64,000 nucleotides of DNA from an uncultured Saprospiraceae bacterium (GTDB taxonomy: Bacteria; Bacteroidota; Bacteroidia; Chitinophagales; Saprospiraceae). This document shows positions 32,801-34,331 of this stretch, one piece after another (the first letter of the stretch is position 1; each line of letters starts with the position of its first letter). The notes below the pieces were generated by a model. That model saw nothing but the letters and a program-made list of their open reading frames with translations. It had not been told where the DNA came from and made no database searches. The stretch is from positions 1 to 64,000 of the forward strand of contig CALFBG010000241.1 in the NCBI GenBank assembly GCA_937951685.1, written 5' to 3'. The position numbers were made by a program, and so were the translations under genes.

Positions 32801-34330
32801 GAAAATGCGGAAACAAATTTTGTAATTAGTCAGCGCGCTTATCAAAGTAAAGTTGAAAATGTTGAGCAAAGAAAATGCTTTTATCTACCAGAATTAGAAG
32901 CAATAATTGATGGAGAATCGACGGAGAATCTAGCCTCGCCCATTGATCCGGAAAGTCTGATGTACGTTATTTATACCTCTGGTTCTACGGGTAAACCCAA
33001 AGGCGTAATGGTGCGGCATCTTGGAATTGTCAACTTAGTGATTTCCCAAATTGAAACTTTTGGTATTACCGAGGCAGATCGAGTTTTACAATTTGCTTCT
33101 TTGTCATTCGACGCTTCGGTCAGTGAAATCTTCACCAGTTTGTATAGTGGAGCTTGTTTGGTACTCATTGACAAAACGACCATTTTACAATCCGATAAAT
33201 TTATTGCTTACCTAAAAACGGAACAAGTTAACATTGCTACGTTGCCACCAGCTTATTTGAATGTACTTGATTGGAGTCAGTTGGATTTTATGAAAACAAT
33301 CGTTTCTGCCGGAGAAGCAATTGATAAAAAGCAAGCTTTGTATTGCGCCCAATTTTTGGAACGCTTTGTAAATGGCTATGGTCCTACGGAAACTAGTGTT
33401 TGCGCAGCAATGTACCAAGTTGATCCCCAGACGGATGCACAGCGAGACATACCGATTGGACGCGCAATGACGAATACGAGTATTTATCTGTTAGACGATC
33501 ATTTACAATTGGTACCCATTAATAAAGTTGGGGAGATTTGCATAACGGGGATTTCGTTAGCGATGGGATATTGGAAAAATGAAAAACTAACGCAAGAGCA
33601 ATTTATCCCAAATCCTTTTGCACCGCAAGAGAAAATGTATCGTACCGGTGATCTTGGAAAATGGCTTCCCGATGGAAGTATTCTTTATCTCGGTAGGAAA
33701 GACAATCAGGTAAAGATTAACGGTTATCGAATAGAGCTAGGCGAAATTGAAAAAGTATTGCAAAGGCAATTGGAAGTAGAGCAGGCGGTGGTAATCGCAA
33801 AGACCATTCAAGGACAAAAAGAATTAGTCGCTTACTTGTTAGCGCCGGAGTCTTTGGATTATTTTATGCTCCGCAAACAGCTCGCTCAGCAACTTCCCAA
33901 TTACATGGTGCCCGCTCGGTACGTTTCCTTAACTAGCTTTCCCATTACGCCTAACGGAAAAGTCGACCTCAAGGCTTTAGCCAACCGGAAAGTGGAAAAA
34001 ATGGAAACGGGGATGGATTACATCGCGCCGCGCAATGATTTAGAAAAACAACTCTGTCAACTTTGGGCTGGAATTTTAAATCTAGATCCAAATCAGATTA
34101 GTATCGAAGAAAACTTTTTTGACTTAGGTGGGAATAGTATAAAAATGATTCAGATGAATCAACGATTGAAAGACGAACTGGAGATAGAAATGACGGTTGT
34201 CGCTTTATTCGAACATAGTTCGATTCGATTGATTAGCGACTTTTTACAAGGAGCAGCACCCAACGAAACAGACCACGAAGCTGCGGTCGATTTATTTGAA
34301 CAAAATTTGAACTTATTTAACGAAGATTAA
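8849..34330 (+). CDS. Giant eight-module NRPS, (C-A-T)x8
   Basis: 8493 residues, eight C-A-T modules, no epimerization, methyltransferase or thioesterase domain. Carrier serines lie near residues 1028, 2085, 3142, 4218, 5265, 6325, 7381 and 8428. The first C domain (motif RYHHLITDGFGF, residue ~152) resembles EntF-type or starter C domains and has no docking domain before it, so this protein may start a chain. The other seven are LCL-like (HHIAxDxW). A codes read by eye: 1 DILQLSLIWK (Gly-like); 2 DAEHVAEITK and 3 DAENVAEITK (unassigned, near-twins); 4 DLEHVSMIIK (unassigned); 5 DLFNLMLTYK (Ala-like); 6 DAFWLSGTFK (Val-like); 7 DFWNVFMVHK (Thr-like); 8 DASTISGVCK (Tyr/Phe-like). The last carrier differs from the rest (LGGNSIKM). 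The protein ends in a tag, DLFEQNLNLFNED, nearly repeated on the next protein. The next gene begins one base after the stop. Confidence 0.97.
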   Translation: MNTNSLPEATGPVPVPDLKCYPLHLAQQEVYFDQSIHPERTYYNVGGYIVITGRLDKDCFKYCLKTLANFFDVLRLQFDFKGVRPQCSFLDKFSSTTITEIDFSQAKNPSQAAQAWMQDRFNHPYDLAEAQLYENIILKLGAEEHWWFMRYHHLITDGFGFSIIMQHIAQQYSRLTTTNNSLQPLTYPSYKEAIQQSSNYLQTIAYQQDAKYWQARFTEIPHPLLFRSQQSETPSSEIGGMLSLVLTEKQRSAFEKLNEQLGTSLQQLSLAALTIYFGQTTSQAEMVFGVPIHKRSNRTLRKTAGMFTGVMPFKAKYSPNQTVEALIRAIKKQQRSDYRHQNYPISHLNRALKLFGQGRAQLFEVEVLYDYLNFELSFAGLTAKSNFIASEEKHSPLEIRWCDYGSAHPLVLKLSYQTAYFSQAAAALLAKRFIFILEQFSTQLAEASANISLLPTAERNLLLHEFNPAATTYPQDKTFIDLFETQASLTPNNVALRSGSKILSYQTLSDKVNQVARYLQKQGIQPQARIGLCLARTEEMLICLLAIQKLGAVYIPIDPSYPADRINFILEDAKLKCFLIDEALSATFRPQTKASIFGTATIFAESQQESTTKLAVSTNLDQLVYVIYTSGSTGKPKGVMVKHRGLVNFLIAMQQEVCPVASKPKRFLALTTYSFDIAYLELYLPLIQGAEILLVDRVTATDGYALQKILAATPVDYLQATPATWQLLLACNWTNKENATLLSGGEAISEKLKNTLTNLSAQPVWNLYGPTETTIWSTSKRLQAGERVTIGKPIANTQVYVLSLHNVTSCHVPNTLAPIGSIGELAIGGDGLAAGYLYRPNLTREKFIPNPFGKTKDALIYRTGDLVRWLTNGELEYVGRVDDQVKIRGHRIELGEIESVLRKAKLVENAVVIAKQTATHQQALALYYLPLATSKVVTAVELRNYLQSHLPSYMVPAYLTELTEFPLTANGKIDKLALAKIETTLVRTQVYTAARFPLEVQLVELWRRILELPKVGIHDNFFELGGHSLLASQLLVAIRETLQVELSFKNIFDYPTIAELAHFVVRQGAVSTLPSLSVQERPDRIPLSFAQERLWFIDQLEGSTAYHMTFVQELSGDLDLTVLTASFRTIVARHVPLRTVCYEEGGKVYQRLLAAEDWSLDEADHTKTPPADLASIVQAELTKAFDLTKDFPLRVNLFRLAENKFLCLFIIHHIAADGWSNTILLEELVALYQGKLQQKAVNLPTLSLQYLDYALWQRKYLTETFLSDKIQYWETQLSGLETLNLPTDFERPPVQSTVGKQYQLSVATSLNVELAALAQRENATKFMVLLAAFKILLHKYTGQEDICVGTPVANRNQAGVSELIGLFVNSLALRSTVKANDNFLEILQLVKATTLAAYDHQEVPFEKIVNRVVAQRDRSRSPLFQVLFAYESGLNVEALDLSSLLLNQKTSGADKVATAYALPSSKFDLSFTLTEEKQGKGLKLTIEYATALFAEATIARMAKHFEQILTAVFTKPQQKIAKLNWLSAQELDQVLVRFNDTHRVVEPETVIDLFERQAALYPDRIAVSFEETQLSYQAVAEQSNQLAQQLRALGAQPETLIALCLDRSIEMVIAILAVLKSGAAYVPIAPDYPLHRIEYLLADTATTIVLTQTQYLSLFVKQKNLKLLDILDAEATQAFPTTNLSEAPTEKSLAYLIYTSGSTGQAKGVAVEHSALYNEISFFVERFGVQPTDKHALMASYVFDASLEQIFVPLCAGATVVIMAKETLLDAQALAKTVSQQKITHLHATPSLLETLPPHAYDALRRVCAGGEVCTTALADAWSPYVDFYNEYGPTETTITSSYEHYQAEEHTRKNQLPIGKPIGNTQFYILDEEQQFLPIGVTGELYIGGAGLARGYWNQPALTAERFIVSPFDNTKKLYRTGDLACWLSDGRLAFKGRKDKQIKLRGFRIELGEIEANLKVFPGVAQAVALLAGTKTQSKQLVAYVSQVSNTTAFGVDDILNYLKKRLPAYMVPTRLIVVENIPLTKSGKVDELALLQQAKLEQATETFTLPQTNLERSLAKVWEEVLQCKPIGIHQNFFELGGHSLLIMQVVAAVRELNQLTIRIEDIFNYPTIYELANHLGTGIERPSLPAITKVTSATNLVLSFEQERLWFTDQLEGSTQYHLPFVQVLSPDLNRKYLAEAFQEIVHRHEVLRTVFYESEGIVYQKVLSADTWQLTYEEIQATRSEELQAIVDTTIAEAYDLSKDHALRVKLLRLPSGEYLMILVLHHIAADGWSSPILLGELVSLYRAKEGKLSSELLPVEIQYADFAAWQRHYFKETVLAGELAYWSKQLRGLEALALSTDYARPAVQSFAGDQFQLKIKAEVAEQIAALAKRVGASNYIFLLAAFKVLLYKYTGQSDFAVGSPIANRTQAEVKNLIGFFVNTLTLRTEINPELSFLDFVKLVKSTAVAAYEHQTVPFDKVVEQVVMQRDRSRSPLFQVMFAYETGLAVADLDLSQALLGQTKPSFPELSVHLQRSKFDLTFTLSEQGEEEGWLLTIDYATDLWLPTTIQRMAQHFQKLLTAIISLPIQTLTEIELLDATEKRVLQVDFNQTAAAYADKISLVELFEQTAAAYPQRTALSLGTEELSYQSLEDRANQLAHYLVSIGTKKEMLICLALDRSFEMIIAMLATMKAGAAYVPIEPDLPAARIQYLLEDTQSKLVLTTKKYQAVFSGYENVEVVYLEELALASNFPSSALVEKPAIHDLAYLIYTSGSTGKPKGVMVEHGSVVNELCAFAKIFEVDISDKHLLLASYVFDASVEQIFVPLTNGAQVVLLSKTDLLDGVRLADIIEHKNVTHVNCTPSLLQTIPVKAYPALKRVCAGGEFCPVSLAEAWSPYVRFFNEYGPTETTITALYYCYDPAAPPISGALPIGKPIANTQVYILDTQQNIVPLGVVGELYIGGKGLTRGYLNRPSLTAEKFVPSPFDATEKLYRTGDLACWLANGTVEFKGRIDDQVKVRGYRIELGEVETILVQSSLVEKAVVLVKKNTLGHPMLVAYFIPTKAFTAAPEANLRKYLQTHLPDYMVPSLLVPLASFPLTATGKLDKKYLSNLALLGEQGQNYVAPRNAVEEALTQIWMKILKLEQLSIRANFFEMGGHSLLVTKLIAAIRNALQVNISIKEVFEQPTVEALAAYILQLETVASSENLAEVKKEARNSFSPVLASKERLTEIPASFSQERLWLIDQMGGSTHYHIPFVQYFLEAIDYDILEEAFQRIINRHEVLRTVFYEVAGTVYQKILPADTWTMRKPSTSKSLTPATLQPLLAAEVQEAFDLTKDHPIRVSIRKLSAQTSVLVVVLHHIATDAWSSAIFLTELEALYQTIKEKRATKLSALAIQYADYALWERRNYEAGFLNPQLSYWKNQLKGLETLVLPTDFTRPAKQSFAGAVHRFTIKKELAVALDQLATKTGSTKFMLLLAIFKIVLYKYTGQVDIGVGVPIANRTQASVDRLIGFFVNTLVIRSRLNPKESFETLLKAIKATSLAAFDHQEIPFEKVVAALVTESDQSPASLFQVFFSYEKKSTEKKAALRLNENASPVGIEEQEWQEYFEQLTTAAVAKFDLSLAVEEIETTLYFNFEYCTALFLPATIVRLEKHFVNLLSAVALAPNTRLEQLEMIDVIEEKKLVQTFGKTPFDYPQTATLVSLFETQVKKNPTKIALEWEGLTLSYQGLDDRANELAAVLLSQNVQPEDLVCICLARSIEMIVSIFAVLKAGAAYVPIDPNYPSERINYLLEDTQSNLVLTTQAYKGYFKNAAEVICLDDENSKERAKAARIKVQTKVVVQPAHLAYVMYTSGSTGLPKGVQIEHGALVNEIWCLHHFFGLDTEERILQTGNFVFDLSVEQIFSALLFGGTLVLPRQEDLLHQGKLIELLEQTKITHLHATPSFLENLPARSYPALKVVMSGGEACSVALAKAWAPYVKFFNMYGPTETCIIATGYQFDPEHSNASGKMPIGKPIGNFELFIVDQSMQIVPIGVPGELYIGGKGLARAYWNRAALTQEKFINSPFGANQRLYKTGDIVSWLPDGNILFHGRKDDQVKIRGQRVELGEIETKIRNTTLVEACAVVLTKEENRQYLIAYVVANQGFDQVKLKTILQGSLPDYMIPTVFIELAQLPLNTSGKLDRKALPAIDLATLKAASYLSPRNAIEKALVSIWENLLQLSPIGIQDNFFELGGHSLLATKVVAAIEQNLQKSIGIKTFFDYPTIAALADHLKATTEKVVVPALHSVLRPQHIPLSFSQERLWFIDQLQGSTNYHIPYLETVDSNIDRAILAKAFQALINRHEILRTVYYSVDGQPYQTILPKDEWELHIEKRSKFKNEEEKQAVLIERSSQAFDLSQDHTLRANLFEFPDGTGLLLIVLHHIAADGWSSPIFLRELRAYYTAIAAEQIDVLPALPVQYADFALWQRAFLSEEVLAQKLTYWETQLRAAAPLDLPTDFPRPQLQSIRGATRSMILPQALTEQMTRVAKGAGVTSFMFCLTVLKILLHKYTGQTDITVGSPIANRRPAGVENLIGLFVNTLALRSDLSDNPSFSALLTQLRTTTLTAYEHQAVPFEKIVDRVVPQRDRSRSPLFQIFLSYEATGETAERLFPRLNPAEKGETSISTPTSKFDLSFHFQQNSKEITLSVTYCSDLFLPATIERMMGHYQNLLSAVVQQPQTKLAALTMLSVEEDQAIRFAFNDTTVPYDEVLDLVALFAKQVAFQPTAIAVSYASQELSYQSLDEQSNQFAHYLAKKAALKGGLIAVCMNREINLLVVLWGILKSGNTYVPLDPNYPKERIDYIIADAKVALTICDQFNVALFGKQATADILVFEKLKATVAKLPIIPLSFEIAKAQTAYIIYTSGSTGKPKGVMITHGNLQAFLHWAIAEFAKSAFEVVFAATSICFDLSIFELFYTLCAGKRIRLLKDASNIPSYLAKEKSILLNTVPSVVKTLLQTQADLSNVTVLNMAGEVIPPYVQNKLNFEQMELRNLYGPSEDTTYSTVYHLQKEERILIGRPIQNTQVYIVDQALNLLPVGVKGELCLSGAGVSKGYLYRPQLTAKKFLPNPFDTGNAPILYRTGDFAKWLPDGTIDFLGRMDSQVKLRGYRIELGEVAQALKQHVLVQDAIVLLQTDETGYEKLVAYAIAATTATATQIQADLKTQLPSYLVPAAIIFLAAFPLTPNGKIDKNALPTLLSSKDQKTLNQPLQDETEIAVSKIWSTLLRRSDFRRADDFFELGGHSLLAMRVVAAIQKELAITVEVKDIFAYPTIARLARFLREEASSIEISTITSSPRPAKIPLSFSQERLWFVDELMGSLPYHLPSVYRLEGTIHPEILAEAFRLLLRRHEVLRTTYQLTEGEIHQCIQPVAAVENWSLVTEVEVKHSANIENQLQEVMNQPFDLTKDFMLRVNLYKVAAETYILLLVVHHIASDGWSSRIIVKEMLAFYEALKKGSTAVLPELPIQYADYALWQRTYLQEQVLTQKLDFWEKQLANAATLKLPTDFPLPQKRSNKGSHVDFIIGEALTAKIKAFGQQEGMSLFMVLLTAFKIVLHRYSGQKDICIGVPVANRGQVILDNLIGFFVNIIVIRSALTQTMTAREVLSQVKATSLAAFQHQDAPFEKVISKLATQPDARRHPLVQAAFGLQNNEAAPAIVLDDLVVKAEKVDRQFSKFDLNVSILEREGGLLIDVEYSTDLFVPTTIDNLFQHYENLLTALVEQPNTAIGALKLLSATEEKELLETFNATDFAYPHQQTIVDIFEAQVVAQPKHIALQIGTDTMSYEALNAKANQLARHLKVTYDLKLEDFVACLLPRSVEAIIAILAILKTGAAYVPISLEDPLDRKRFILTDTQAKVLITNFGEVAELDMIQVPTFCIDVTLDILETATENLEDIQLQPANLAYSMYTSGSTGKAKAVLTEHRAILRLIYNEQFDFLNPSTVLYQYAPLAFDAATFEIWGALLKGNTLCISSPGLKTLNEITTEINAGKVKVLWLTAGLFHQAVATNLSLFENLDFLLSGGDSIQAQSIKQLLKAHPNLVFINGYGPTESTTFATIKRMDTVAEINHAANDIGKPISNTQAYILDRATLALLPKGVVGELCLSGDGLARAYLNQAALTEEKFVAHPFVAGKRIYRTGDLARWLPNGNIDFIGRNDRQIKLRGYRIELAEIEATVETFPSVRQAVVLPKFKENEGAVQQLVAYVLPENATELASFVAEVQLYLKERLPRYMLPSQMILVEEFPLSKNGKIDYQALQKLSSFQKEEKVFIAPRTEFELQLVELWKVALSLDHLSVADNFFEIGGHSLLAIKLVSQIRNTFQLEVGIEDLFNHPTVESLANLLETEPSKNLLPIFSVEERPSAIPLSFAQERLWFVDQLQGSVAYHIPLILSLTGNLNPVALTNAFSTLLARHEILRTRIVVRAEDTVQEVHAAKDWQMELLKEADLELEIEPYIEKFIGTAFNLSEDFPLRVNLIERQQENQFVLAIVVHHIASDAWSIPIFMEECKVLYDNYCRNQTPKLSALTAQYADYAIWQRKIAAQGFFTRQLAYWKEQLRASKNLAFPTDFTRPAAQSLMGATVQITIGQALQTKLQRFAERQSVTMFTLLLTGFKTLLYKYTRQDDILVGVPVAGRTTQAVEGLIGFFVNMLALRTQITAGMSFVDLLQAVKQTSLSAYANQMVPFEQVVEALQVPRDMSRTPLVQVYFNFLKETPSFALPEIEVQDFFGETKYAKTDLNIAIVERAESLEVGLIYCTALFEASTMQALLDHYKTLLSQLTEDTMVTIDNLKLLNAAKEQEVLQITQTAKVNYPKDKTIVDLFAAQVARTPNHLALSFGKETMTYRRLDELSNQLAHCLLEKSVEPERLIAICLAPSFEMIVSILAVIKAGAAYVPIDPTYPAERIQYTITDAGVTMVLGNETSPRSLQDAKDLDFIRVESDWKNFENYTASAPNIRIAPTHLLYVIYTSGSTGKPKGVLLEHQNLVRLFHHDQNLFDFRESDVWTLFHSFCFDFSVWEMYGALLFGGRLVILPKDITKDPVAFSNLLVKESVTVLNQTPGAFYVLEEALRACEAKHHLRYVIFGGEALRPTKLAAWKKEYPLCRLINMYGITETTVHVTYKEITSLEIEMNSKSIGKAIPTLDGYILDAGLNLCPVKLAGELHVAGAGLARGYLHRSALTQEKFIPNPFRNESDARLYKTGDLARWLPNGEMEYLGRVDEQVKIRGYRIELGEITAVVEASPMILRAVVLAQMLSKDISESQQLVVYYVPTDDFEQDGLLQYLGAKLPDYMVPRRFVAIAEIPLTINGKLDKQALPPFDHEQATQQVVAARNETEQVLVQLWQNLLGIKEIGINDNFFEIGGHSLLAARVVTAVRTQLQRAISIKDIFTHPTIALLSERLKVLAIADNLMISLVPRPAQIPLSYAQERLWIIDQLGGSEQYHIPYVLKIKGPVDLNIITTALQMIIERHEILRTVYKNNKAKGYQEIRPATDWKLTIQALEKGEKEKDAIDQVIHQAFDLSRAFSLRATMIQRSAETQFLVLVLHHIAADGWSLSILVKEFLAIVAALEAGRSVNLTPLSIQYADYAIWQKTYLVGDAFDASLQYWQNQLTGVEPLQLPLDFPRPKQFSAAGQTLTFTINKTLSAQLESLALQENVSLFMLLLATYKVLLYRYTDQQDISVGTPIANRKQSQLEPLIGFFLNTLVLRTEVTGQAHFSSFLQAVKATSLAAFDHQEVPFEELVERIPQPRGLHQSPLFQVMFVFQNNPTVPELQLENTEITVEPTNYNVAKYELTFNVAPTPEGIRVNIEYATDLFLPSSIHRMMGHYERLLESVVNQIDQPIATLPMLTTAETRQIFTAFKGKSQALPAGKTVIDEFENQVIKRPAQIALAFAQNTLSYQQLNAKVNQLANYLRKQGVGTQSLVGIVLDRSFEMIISVLAILKTGAAYVPIDPEYPADRIAYILENAETNFVISQRAYQSKVENVEQRKCFYLPELEAIIDGESTENLASPIDPESLMYVIYTSGSTGKPKGVMVRHLGIVNLVISQIETFGITEADRVLQFASLSFDASVSEIFTSLYSGACLVLIDKTTILQSDKFIAYLKTEQVNIATLPPAYLNVLDWSQLDFMKTIVSAGEAIDKKQALYCAQFLERFVNGYGPTETSVCAAMYQVDPQTDAQRDIPIGRAMTNTSIYLLDDHLQLVPINKVGEICITGISLAMGYWKNEKLTQEQFIPNPFAPQEKMYRTGDLGKWLPDGSILYLGRKDNQVKINGYRIELGEIEKVLQRQLEVEQAVVIAKTIQGQKELVAYLLAPESLDYFMLRKQLAQQLPNYMVPARYVSLTSFPITPNGKVDLKALANRKVEKMETGMDYIAPRNDLEKQLCQLWAGILNLDPNQISIEENFFDLGGNSIKMIQMNQRLKDELEIEMTVVALFEHSSIRLISDFLQGAAPNETDHEAAVDLFEQNLNLFNED
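34289..34327 (+). other. C-terminal docking-like tag DLFEQNLNLFNED
   Basis: The last 13 residues of the giant NRPS match 11 of 13 residues at the end of the next protein (37272-37310). The tag follows an acidic linker after the last carrier domain, which is where NRPS/PKS C-terminal docking peptides sit. The partner is not identified; the PKS protein encoded directly downstream is the obvious candidate. Confidence 0.5.
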
Positions 34331-34331
34331 T

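Noticed and set aside
8849-34330. Repeated DNA in the giant gene as a tandem-repeat or CRISPR-like array
   Set aside because: The similarity is that of homologous C, A and T domains at module spacing of about 3.2 kb; no short regular repeats with spacers exist in the window.
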